DNA from: DATLNM01 sp035536775 | Lineage (GTDB): Bacteria; Actinomycetota; CADDZG01; WHSQ01 | Length of the DNA stretch: 31,277 nucleotides | NCBI GenBank assembly: GCA_035536775.1 | Contig: DATLNM010000047.1 | Coordinates: 1 to 31,277 of the forward strand | Direction: 5' to 3' | Part shown: positions 23,323 to 30,266 of the stretch, piece by piece | How positions within the stretch are numbered: position 1 is the stretch's first letter | Layout: each line of letters opens with the position of its first letter | Made by a program: the position numbers and the translations under genes | The notes under the pieces: model-generated | Database searches by the model: none | What the model was told of the DNA's origin: nothing | What the model saw: the letters and a program-made list of their open reading frames with translations, nothing else

Positions 23323-25019
23323 TGTTGACCCACCTGATCATCGAGAACCTCGGCATCATCGACCGTGTCGAGCTCGAGTTCGGGCCGGGCTGCTCGGCCT
23401 TGACGGGAGAGACTGGAGCCGGCAAGACGATGCTGGTCGCGAGCCTGGGGCAACTGCTCGGCGATCGGGCCGACAAGACCCTCATCCGTTACGGCGAGAC
23501 GAAGGCCCATGTCGAGGCGCGGTTCGAGGTTCCCTCCGCTCACGGCGCGATCGACGTGGTCTCCGTAGCGTTGGGGCAGCAGCAGCCGGCGATCGAGACG
23601 GGTGAGGTCGAGATCATCCTCAGCCGATCGATCGCGGCGGACGGCAAGGCGACCGCCCGTCTGAACGGCAGGATGATCCCTGTTGCAACGCTCAAGGACG
23701 TCGGCCGGGCACTCATCGAGATCGCGGGCCAGCACGAGCATCAGCGGCTATCGAGCCGGCCGTGGCAGCGCGACGCTCTCGACGCGTTCGCGGGGGAGAA
23801 GGCTGTGAGCCTCCGGGCTCAAGTGGCGGACAAGGTTCGAGCACTTGGGACGATGAGGAAACGTCTCGCCGGCTTTGCCGACGATGAGAAGGCACGCGCT
23901 CGTCGAGAGGACGTCCTGCGGTTCGAGATCGCAGAGATAGAAGAAGCCGCTCTGCGTCCTGGCGAGCTCGACGGGTTGCGAGCAGAGGCGGCTCGTTTGG
24001 ACGGCCTCGTCGCGATGGCTGCGGCGGTTGCCCGCGTCGGCGACCGACTGTCGGGCGAGGGCGCGGCCGTCGAACTCCTTGGGTCCTCGGTTTCGGACCT
24101 CCGAAAGGCGGCCGCCTCAGTGCCCGAGCTCGAGGCTCTCGCCCGCCGCATCGAAGCGCTCGCCGTCGAAGCCTCCGATATCGCTGGCGAGGTTGCGACG
24201 ATGGATGCCGCGGCCGACCCCGGCACCCTCGATGCGATCCAATCGCGGATCGCCAAGATCGCCGCGTTGACCCGGAAATATGGAGATGACGACGACGCGG
24301 TCCTCGACTACCTCGACCGAGCGAGCGCGGAGCTCGAGGACATCAGGTCCGCAACCGACGATGCTGCTGCTCTGCAGGGTGCGATCGACGAGACGTTGCA
24401 AGACGCCGTCGCGACGGCGCGCTCCCTGTCTGCGTTACGAGACGATGCAGCGGCGCGACTGAAGGAGGAAGTCGAAGGCGTCCTCGGCACGCTCGCGATG
24501 GCCGATGCCCGCTTCGAAGTCGCCCTCATCGCCTCGGAGCTTGGTGAGGGGGGCCTCGAGGGAGTTGAGATGCGTATCGCGGCTAACCCCGGCGAAGAAC
24601 CCAGGCCGCTCCACAAGGTTGCGTCGGGCGGCGAGCTGTCGCGCGTCTCGTTGGCTTTGCATCTCGTCCTGTCAGACGATCCGAGGACGACGATCTTCGA
24701 TGAGGTGGATGCGGGAGTCGGAGGGCGGGCCGCCCAAAGTGTGGGCGCCGCGCTGGCCCGCCTCGCCCGATCAGAGGGACGCCAAGTGATGGTCGTGACC
24801 CACCTTCCGCAGGTCGCGGCGTTCGCGGACGCCCACGTAAAGGTCGAGAAGCTGGAGGCGCAGGGCCGCGCGGTCGCATCTGTCACGGTCCTAGATCGCG
24901 ATCAAAGGCTCGAGGAGCTCTCGCGAATGTTGTCGGGGCTGGAAGGATCGGCTACGGCCAAGGAGCACGCACAAGAGCTGCTAGAGCTCGCGGCCGGCGC
25001 GCCCACTCTGGCTGGATGA
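23322..25019 (+). CDS. recN: DNA repair protein RecN
   Basis: A 565-residue SMC-like ATPase acting in double-strand-break repair. Walker A is GETGAGKT (29-36). The middle (about 150-370) is helical and charged, forming the short coiled-coil arm. The C-terminal head has the signature ASGGELSRVSLAL (about 432-444), Walker B TTIFDEVDAGVGG and VTHLPQVAAFADAH. Length is normal. ATG 23322 is chosen because MLTHLIIENLGIID is the family N-terminus; the frame extends further up only as an antiframe of nadK. It overlaps steA by 4 nt (ATGA). Confidence 0.96.
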   Translation: MLTHLIIENLGIIDRVELEFGPGCSALTGETGAGKTMLVASLGQLLGDRADKTLIRYGETKAHVEARFEVPSAHGAIDVVSVALGQQQPAIETGEVEIILSRSIAADGKATARLNGRMIPVATLKDVGRALIEIAGQHEHQRLSSRPWQRDALDAFAGEKAVSLRAQVADKVRALGTMRKRLAGFADDEKARARREDVLRFEIAEIEEAALRPGELDGLRAEAARLDGLVAMAAAVARVGDRLSGEGAAVELLGSSVSDLRKAAASVPELEALARRIEALAVEASDIAGEVATMDAAADPGTLDAIQSRIAKIAALTRKYGDDDDAVLDYLDRASAELEDIRSATDDAAALQGAIDETLQDAVATARSLSALRDDAAARLKEEVEGVLGTLAMADARFEVALIASELGEGGLEGVEMRIAANPGEEPRPLHKVASGGELSRVSLALHLVLSDDPRTTIFDEVDAGVGGRAAQSVGAALARLARSEGRQVMVVTHLPQVAAFADAHVKVEKLEAQGRAVASVTVLDRDQRLEELSRMLSGLEGSATAKEHAQELLELAAGAPTLAG

Positions 25020-26209
25020 AGGTTCTTCGGCGTCGTCGTCGCCCCATCGCGCCCGGGGAGGGGCTCGTACGGACCGCCCGCGTGGACACGCGCACGAAGG
25101 ATCTCATCGCCCGGATCGAACCTGGTGAGATCGCGATCATCGACCACGATGACCTCGACCGGATCGCGGCCGAGGGCCTGGTCCAGAAGCGCGTCACCGG
25201 GGTCGTCAACGCCGGAACCTCGATCACCGGCCGGTACCCGAACCTCGGCCCGCTCCTGTTGGTGACGTCTGGCATCCCACTCATCGACTCCTGCGGCCCG
25301 GCGGTGATGTCGATCGCAGAGGGAAGCCGCGTCGCTCTCGAGGGGGACAAGGTCGCGGTCGTTGAAGCGTCGGGGAATCGTGTCGTGACGAGGGGTCATC
25401 TCCTCACGCTCGAAGAAGTCGAAGCGAAACTCGACTCCTCGAAGCGCTCGATCGCCGACGAGCTGGAGCGGTTCGCGGAGAACACCATGAGCTACATCCG
25501 CGAAGAGCGCGACGTCCTCCTGGATGCCGCCCGGTTGCCTGAGGTCAAGACGGATTTCCACGGCCGCCATGTGCTCGTGGTTGTGCGCGGCCACGACTAC
25601 AAGGAGGATCTCGCCGCGCTCCGCTCCTACATCCGGGAGGTCGACCCGCTGCTCATCGGGGTCGACGGAGGAGCCGACGCTTTGCTCGACGTCGGGCACA
25701 AGCCCGATCTGATCATCGGTGACATGGATTCAGTCACTACCGAGGCACTGGTTTCGGGAGCCGAGCTCGTCGTTCACGCGTACTCAGACGGTCACGCTCC
25801 CGGTCTCGAGCGGATCGAGGCGCTCGGCCTGCCTTCCGTGCTCTATAGAGCAACAGGCACGTCAGAGGACATCGCGATGCTCCTTGCGTTCGAGCGCGGC
25901 GCCGAGCTCATCGTGGCGGTGGGAACGCACGCCAATCTCGTTGAGTTCCTCGATAAAGGACGAAAGGGGATGGCGTCGACGTTCCTGGTCCGGTTGCGTG
26001 TGGGGCCGGTTCTGGTGGACGCGAAGGGAGTGAGTCGCCTCTATAAGACGCGCGTGCGGCGGAAGGACCTTGTGATGCTCGTTGCCGCTGCGGTGCTCGC
26101 TATGGCGATCGTTGTCTCCCTATCGGAACCCCTGAGACTCGAGCTTCAGCTTGTATGGACCCAGCTCCAGACCGCGTGGTTCTCCCTGAAGGAATCGGTG
26201 TTCTCTTAG
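25016..26209 (+). CDS. steA: SteA-like protein (thiamine pyrophosphokinase-like domain, one C-terminal span)
   Basis: A 397-residue orthologue of the gene between recN and steB in actinobacteria (Rv1697; SteA in Corynebacterium). The N-terminal part (about 15-190) includes VVNAGTSITGRYPNLGP. The thiamine pyrophosphokinase-like domain follows with VDGGADALLDVGHKPDLIIGDMDS (about 222-245), and near the C-terminus TFLVRLRVGPVLVDAKGVSRLY precedes one span (LVMLVAAAVLAMAIVVSL). In Corynebacterium SteA pairs with SteB in cell separation by controlling peptidoglycan hydrolysis; kinase activity is not expected. ATG overlaps the recN stop (ATGA). The next gene starts 10 nt after its stop. Confidence 0.9.
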   Translation: MKVLRRRRRPIAPGEGLVRTARVDTRTKDLIARIEPGEIAIIDHDDLDRIAAEGLVQKRVTGVVNAGTSITGRYPNLGPLLLVTSGIPLIDSCGPAVMSIAEGSRVALEGDKVAVVEASGNRVVTRGHLLTLEEVEAKLDSSKRSIADELERFAENTMSYIREERDVLLDAARLPEVKTDFHGRHVLVVVRGHDYKEDLAALRSYIREVDPLLIGVDGGADALLDVGHKPDLIIGDMDSVTTEALVSGAELVVHAYSDGHAPGLERIEALGLPSVLYRATGTSEDIAMLLAFERGAELIVAVGTHANLVEFLDKGRKGMASTFLVRLRVGPVLVDAKGVSRLYKTRVRRKDLVMLVAAAVLAMAIVVSLSEPLRLELQLVWTQLQTAWFSLKESVFS

Positions 26210-26219
26210 TGTCCGCCTC

Positions 26220-27158
26220 ATGATCGACTTCCGCTATCACCTCATATCGATCGTTGCCGTCTTGCTGGCGCTGTCGTTGGGGATCCTCGTGGGGTCTGGG
26301 TTCCTGGGCGATCCGCTCTTCGACGATCTGGAGCGACGCGCCGATGCTGTCCGCGAGTCGAATGCCGATCTTCGTGATCTTGCGGACGAGCTCCGGGATG
26401 AGATCCAAGAGGGCGAGCGCTTCGCCGATGCCGTGGAGCCTCTCATCACGCAGGACCGCCTGAGCGGACGCGAGGTCGTGGTGATCGCGTTCGACGGCAC
26501 GGACGGCGCCCTTGTGGGCGCGATCCAGGAGAGAGTCTCGGCCGCCGGGGCTTCGATCCCTACGGTCATCAGGGTGAGTTCCAACTTCGACCTCACGACC
26601 GAGGCCGACCAGGAACTGCTCGCACTGATCCTTCGGTCGACCCTCGCGACCCCGGAGGAGCTCAGGACCGAGGCAGGGAGGCTGATCGGCACGCGTGCCG
26701 CGGCCGTCGCAGCGGGGGAAGACGACGGAGGTCGACGGTCGCCTGTCAGGACAAGGTTGACATCGTTGCTGGATGAGCTCGAGGAAGCCGATTTTCTCTC
26801 TATCGAGGCGGTCGATCCTGAGCGTGTTGTTCCGGGAGGGGCGATGTTTCTCGTCGTCGGGGGAAGCAGAGACGCAGAGCCGTTCGCGATCGACGAGTTC
26901 GGCGTCGCGCTGTGCGCAGCCCTCGCGGAGTTCGATGCCGCAGTGCTGGCGGCTGAACCCACGCCAAGTGTGTGGGGGCTGGCAGACGCTCTACGGACCG
27001 AAAGTGGCGTTGCCCAGGCTGTCTCTTCGGTGGACAACGCAGACACGATCCCAGGCCGCATCTCGATCATCCTTGGGCTCGAGCGCGCGGCTCTGGGGCT
27101 GATCGGGCATTACGGCACGGACGAGAAGGCTACGGAAGTGATCCCCTCGGGGATCTAG
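26220..27158 (+). CDS. steB: SteB/MctB-like envelope protein
   Basis: A 312-residue protein anchored by one N-terminal span (about 7-29, YHLISIVAVLLALSLGILVGSG), then a helical coiled-coil stretch (FDDLERRADAVRESNADLRDLADEL) and an extracytoplasmic alpha/beta domain. It matches the family of Rv1698 (MctB, once proposed as a copper-related outer-membrane channel) and corynebacterial SteB, the partner of SteA. The start ATG has TAGTGT (26207-26212), which contains the steA stop, 7 nt upstream: it might have its own leaderless transcript in addition to the operon. Confidence 0.9.
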   Translation: MIDFRYHLISIVAVLLALSLGILVGSGFLGDPLFDDLERRADAVRESNADLRDLADELRDEIQEGERFADAVEPLITQDRLSGREVVVIAFDGTDGALVGAIQERVSAAGASIPTVIRVSSNFDLTTEADQELLALILRSTLATPEELRTEAGRLIGTRAAAVAAGEDDGGRRSPVRTRLTSLLDELEEADFLSIEAVDPERVVPGGAMFLVVGGSRDAEPFAIDEFGVALCAALAEFDAAVLAAEPTPSVWGLADALRTESGVAQAVSSVDNADTIPGRISIILGLERAALGLIGHYGTDEKATEVIPSGI

Positions 27159-27163
27159 CCTGC

Positions 27164-28780
27164 ATGTCGCTAGCGCGCGGTGCTGCTGCGATCACGTTCG
27201 TCACCGCCGTGTCGCGCATCACGGGGTTCGTGCGCGTGGTGGCGGTCGCGGGCGCGATGGGCACCACTTTCCTGGCGAACACCTATCAGACGGCGAACAC
27301 AGCGCCCAACGTCATCTTCGAGCTCGTCGCGGCAGGTGTGCTTACGTCGGTCTTCGTGCCCACCTTCGTCTCCTACCTCGTCAAGGGTGATGAGGAGGAG
27401 GGATGGCGCGCCGGCGACGCGCTGACCTCTGTCGCTCTCGTCGCTCTGATCGTGATCGCGGCCGTCGTGGCCCTCGCAGCTCCGCTCATCATGCGACTCC
27501 TGACGATCGGTGTTGGTGATGACGCGCTGCGCGCGGACGAGATCTCGCTGGGGACCACGTTCCTCCGGCTGTTCGCGCCGCAGCTCGTCTTCTATGGGCT
27601 CGGGATGATCATGACGGCCGCTCTGCATGCCCGTCGCCGGTTCGGCCTCGCGGCCGCGGCGCCGATCTTCAACAACATCGTCGTCATCGCGGTCTACATC
27701 GCCTATGCGGTATCGCGCGGATCTTCTCCCCCCGAGGTGGGTGCGATCACCGACGGCCAGGTGCTACTTCTCGGCCTTGGAACGACAGCGGGCGTGATCG
27801 CTATGACGTTGTGCCTGGTCCCCGGTCTGGTCCGCGCCGGCTGGCGGTTCCGGTTCAACTTCGCGCCCAGTCACCCCGCGGTTCGTAAGGGTGCACGGCT
27901 CGGTGCCTGGGCATTGGGTTACGCGGGGGGATACCAGGCGGGACTCATCGCTGTGCTGATACTGGCCAACCGTGTCGAAGGTGGTGTCGCCGCATATCAG
28001 TGGGCCTTCACGTTCTTCTACCTGCCGCACGCGCTGGTGTCGGTTCCCATCTTCTCCGTGCTCTTCACGGCGATGTCAGAGCATGCGGCCCGAGGCGAGA
28101 TGGATGACCTGACCGAGAGGCTGCGTGACGGCCTGAAGATGCTCTTCTTCATCTTGGTTCCGATCGCGCTCGGCTACATCGCCCTAGCGGGCCCGCTTGC
28201 TCGGGTGACACTCCTCGTCGGTGTGATGACGGAAGGCGGGGCCGATCTGGTCGGTCGTGTATTGGTCGCGTTCGCTCTCGGTCTGCCCGGATACTCGGTA
28301 TTCCTTACGTTCTCTCGCGCCTTCTATGCGGTCGGTGACACGAGAGCTCCGGCTATCGTCAATGCCATCGGAGTTGTGGTTGCGACCGCGTTGGGCGCGG
28401 CGCTTTTCCTGGCGCTTCCGGCGGATTGGGCAGTCGCAGGCCTGGCACTTGGTCACTCCATCGGCTTCACCGTCGCGGCGGCGATCCTCGGCCGCCGGTA
28501 CGCGCGTGTCCACGGTCACCTCATCAATGAGGAGGTTGGAAGGTCCGTGATACAGGTGGGGGGCGTCGGTACGGTGACCGTATTGATCATGGCGGCGATA
28601 GCGACGCTCGCGCGCGACAACAGCGCACTTGCCCTGGTCGGAGGGGGGTTGGTGGGGGCGGCGGTTTATGCAGGGGCGATGGCGGCCTTGGGGGCACCCG
28701 AGCTACGCCGAATCATGGGCCTCGGGCGGTCGCTCGCTAAGGGTTCGACGAACCGGCCCCGCGACGGAAAAGACCTATAG
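27164..28780 (+). CDS. murJ: Lipid II flippase MurJ (MviN family)
   Basis: A 538-residue polytopic protein with about 14 spans that moves lipid II across the membrane for peptidoglycan synthesis. Family features: VSRITGFVRVVAVAGAMG (16-33), the PNVIFELVAAGVLTSVFVP segment, GLGMIMTAALHARRRF and the late FSRAFYAVGDTRAP. No C-terminal kinase-like domain of the mycobacterial type is present; the end is a short basic tail. ATG 27164 gives the family N-terminus; the frame upstream overlaps steB and is rejected. It follows steB by 5 nt, so the steAB-murJ group links lipid II export to cell separation. Confidence 0.94.
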   Translation: MSLARGAAAITFVTAVSRITGFVRVVAVAGAMGTTFLANTYQTANTAPNVIFELVAAGVLTSVFVPTFVSYLVKGDEEEGWRAGDALTSVALVALIVIAAVVALAAPLIMRLLTIGVGDDALRADEISLGTTFLRLFAPQLVFYGLGMIMTAALHARRRFGLAAAAPIFNNIVVIAVYIAYAVSRGSSPPEVGAITDGQVLLLGLGTTAGVIAMTLCLVPGLVRAGWRFRFNFAPSHPAVRKGARLGAWALGYAGGYQAGLIAVLILANRVEGGVAAYQWAFTFFYLPHALVSVPIFSVLFTAMSEHAARGEMDDLTERLRDGLKMLFFILVPIALGYIALAGPLARVTLLVGVMTEGGADLVGRVLVAFALGLPGYSVFLTFSRAFYAVGDTRAPAIVNAIGVVVATALGAALFLALPADWAVAGLALGHSIGFTVAAAILGRRYARVHGHLINEEVGRSVIQVGGVGTVTVLIMAAIATLARDNSALALVGGGLVGAAVYAGAMAALGAPELRRIMGLGRSLAKGSTNRPRDGKDL

Positions 28781-28781
28781 G
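28776..28781 (+). promoter_or_regulatory. Candidate -10 element for the HU gene
   Basis: TATAGG (or the overlapping TAGGGT) includes the murJ stop and would give a leader of about 30 nt containing the strong Shine-Dalgarno AAGGAGG at 28808-28814, 7 nt before the TTG start. Confidence 0.35.
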
Positions 28782-28821
28782 GTTGCCCGGTTCAGATTTC
28801 CGGTCTTAAGGAGGATGGCAG

Positions 28822-29103
28822 TTGAACAAGAAAGAGCTGATCGACTCGATCGCATCAGCAACGGGTGAGAGCAAGAGAACCGTTCAAGACGTCGTTGACG
28901 AGACGATCAACCAGATCCAGCGCACGGTGAAGAAGGGCGAGAAAGTCACGCTGCCCGGGTTCGGCACTTTCGAGCGCAGGGCGCGCGCCGCGCGTACGGC
29001 TCGTAATCCTCGTACCGGCGAAGAGATCAAAGTCAAGGCGGCAAAGGTTCCCGCGTTCAAGGCGGGCGCTGGGTTCAAGGAGTTCGTCTCCGGCAAGAAG
29101 TAG
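28822..29103 (+). CDS. hup: DNA-binding protein HU
   Basis: A 93-residue nucleoid protein that bends and compacts DNA as a dimer. It begins NKKELIDSIASATG, and has VTLPGFGTFERRARAARTARNPRTGEEI with the minor-groove arm NPRTG, then VPAFKAGAGFKEFV. Length is that of canonical HU; the long Lys/Ala tail of mycobacterial HupB is absent. The start is TTG at 28822, fixed by a perfect AAGGAGG 7 nt upstream. It is monocistronic, with a strong terminator directly after it. Confidence 0.96.
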   Translation: MNKKELIDSIASATGESKRTVQDVVDETINQIQRTVKKGEKVTLPGFGTFERRARAARTARNPRTGEEIKVKAAKVPAFKAGAGFKEFVSGKK

Positions 29104-29115
29104 AGAACGATCTAG

Positions 29116-29154
29116 GGGGCTGCGCGGCCGAGCGTCGCGCAGCCCCTTTCATTT
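29116..29154 (+). terminator. Intrinsic terminator of the HU gene
   Basis: An 11-bp GC-rich stem (GGGGCTGCGCG, 29116-29126, with 29136-29146), a 9-nt loop and a TTTCATTT tail. It starts 12 nt after the HU stop. The tail runs into the -10 element of the next gene. Confidence 0.92.
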
Positions 29155-29159
29155 ATGTT
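29154..29159 (+). promoter_or_regulatory. Leaderless -10 element (TATGTT) abutting the HU terminator
   Basis: TATGTT ends 6 nt before the ATG at 29166 and its first base is the last T of the terminator tail. There is no Shine-Dalgarno beyond a weak GAAG. The upstream -35 position falls inside the terminator stem. Confidence 0.5.
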
Positions 29160-29165
29160 GAAGCC

Positions 29166-29537
29166 ATGAAACGCGCAATGGTGGGTGGTGCCCATCGGGG
29201 ACCCGTTGGCGCCGGACGTCAGCGACGCACGCTGAGGTTCGTCCAGGGGTTGCTCGTGCTTATGGCAGCGGGCTTTCTGGTGTTCGCCGGATACTCACTT
29301 GGTCGCGCCGAGGGCTTCGAGTCGGCCGAAGGAGCCGATCCTCTCGCGCCTCCCACGCGTCCGTCGATAGTGCAGACGATCGTCCTCGCCGCGTTCGGAC
29401 TCGGCTCGTTGGCAGGCGCTTTCTCGCTGCAAGGCCCGAGCGGGATGCGTATGCCAGTCCCGGCCCGGTTGGATGAGCTTGCCGGACGCGCCGAGGCGGT
29501 CGCGATCGAGAAGGCCGGGGCCGACTCAGACGCCTAG
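29166..29537 (+). CDS. Small two-span membrane protein, unknown function
   Basis: A 123-residue protein. The N-terminal 23 residues are basic (GGAHRGPVGAGRQRRTLR). Span 1 is FVQGLLVLMAAGFLVFAGYSLG (about 25-46), a polar Pro-rich loop follows, and span 2 is VQTIVLAAFGLGSLAGAFSL (about 69-88). The tail is mostly polar with Ala/Glu/Asp. No family recognised. The start lies 6 nt after a TATGTT box, so the mRNA may be leaderless. The last 12 nt overlap the convergent cofC. Confidence 0.7.
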   Translation: MKRAMVGGAHRGPVGAGRQRRTLRFVQGLLVLMAAGFLVFAGYSLGRAEGFESAEGADPLAPPTRPSIVQTIVLAAFGLGSLAGAFSLQGPSGMRMPVPARLDELAGRAEAVAIEKAGADSDA

Positions 29538-30161
29538 CGCAGCGAGAGCGCGCCCCGTGTGTGTCTCCGCTGCCTCTGGGCGCTCGAGGAATGCTTCGAT
29601 GTCCTTGGCGCTGTCGATGTCGAGCGCAAGGCGAGGCAGCGCCAGGATCGCGCAACGCAGCCCACGCTCCTGAGCGATCGCAAGGTGAGCGGTGAGGCTC
29701 GACGGACCGAAGCGGGGATCGATCGCGTCTGGCGTAGACAGATACAAGGCGTTAGTCCCGGCGTCATCGCCAGACGGAACCACGACGACGTCGGAAGTGG
29801 CCCCGGTGTCCACGAGATCGACGACATCTGAAGGACGCGCGAGCGGCACATCGGCCGAGATGATCGCAATCCCGGTAGCCCCCGCACGCTCGAGGACGGG
29901 GACGGCGGCCCGTAGGGCCTCGTTGAGACCCGAACCCGAGTCGCGCACAATGTCGAGTCCGCGTTCCGCGGCGCGCGCAGCGACATCGTCGTCGTCCGTG
30001 ACGATCCACCACGATGTCACTGCGTCTGCGTGGGTACAGAGCTCCAGCGCATCCTCGAACAGGGCCTCCGCGATCGCGCGTCGTGCGGGAGCATCGAAGT
30101 CCGGCGCAAGCCTGCTCTTCGCCGCGCTCAAACTCTTGACCGGAAGCAGCCCCACGTCCAT
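29526..30161 (-). CDS. cofC: 2-phospho-L-lactate / phosphoenolpyruvate guanylyltransferase (CofC/FbiD)
   Basis: A 211-residue nucleotidyltransferase of the CofC family that activates 2-phospholactate or phosphoenolpyruvate with GTP in coenzyme F420 synthesis. Family signatures are the N-terminal LLPVKSLSAAKSRLAP (substrate and GTP binding), IVTDDDDVAARA, SGSGLNEALRAAV, the central AIISADVPLARPSD and the late DIDSAKDIEAFL. Length is typical. The start ATG has TAGAGT (30173-30168) exactly 6 nt upstream and no Shine-Dalgarno. It is divergent from an FrhB-type gene that probably uses F420, with 105 nt between. Confidence 0.92.
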   Translation of the reverse strand: MDVGLLPVKSLSAAKSRLAPDFDAPARRAIAEALFEDALELCTHADAVTSWWIVTDDDDVAARAAERGLDIVRDSGSGLNEALRAAVPVLERAGATGIAIISADVPLARPSDVVDLVDTGATSDVVVVPSGDDAGTNALYLSTPDAIDPRFGPSSLTAHLAIAQERGLRCAILALPRLALDIDSAKDIEAFLERPEAAETHTGRALAALGV

Positions 30162-30167
30162 GACGGG

Positions 30168-30173
30168 ACTCTA
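30168..30173 (-). promoter_or_regulatory. Leaderless -10 element of cofC (TAGAGT)
   Basis: TAGAGT on the minus strand ends 6 nt before the ATG of cofC at 30161, the same spacing as at the other leaderless candidates of this window. Confidence 0.5.
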
Positions 30174-30184
30174 GTGCTAGTGCT

Positions 30185-30232
30185 CCGGCCCGCAGGTAGC
30201 GCGCTCTGGAATGGCGGTTACTTGCGGGCCGG
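30185..30232. promoter_or_regulatory. 14-bp inverted repeat in the cofC / frhB-like intergenic region
   Basis: CCGGCCCGCAGGTA (30185-30198) pairs with TACTTGCGGGCCGG (30219-30232) over 14 positions with a single G-T mismatch, separated by 20 nt. It sits between two divergent -10 candidates and may be an operator for both genes or an RNA hairpin. A short direct repeat CGGGGCAC follows in tandem at 30231-30246. Confidence 0.6.
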
Positions 30233-30254
30233 GGCACCGGGGCACCCGACCCCT

Positions 30255-30260
30255 CATAAT
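30255..30260 (+). promoter_or_regulatory. Leaderless -10 element of the FrhB-type gene (CATAAT)
   Basis: CATAAT ends 6 nt before the ATG at 30267, identical in sequence and spacing to the element before the small ORF at 21339. No Shine-Dalgarno is present. Confidence 0.55.
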
Positions 30261-30266
30261 TGCCCG

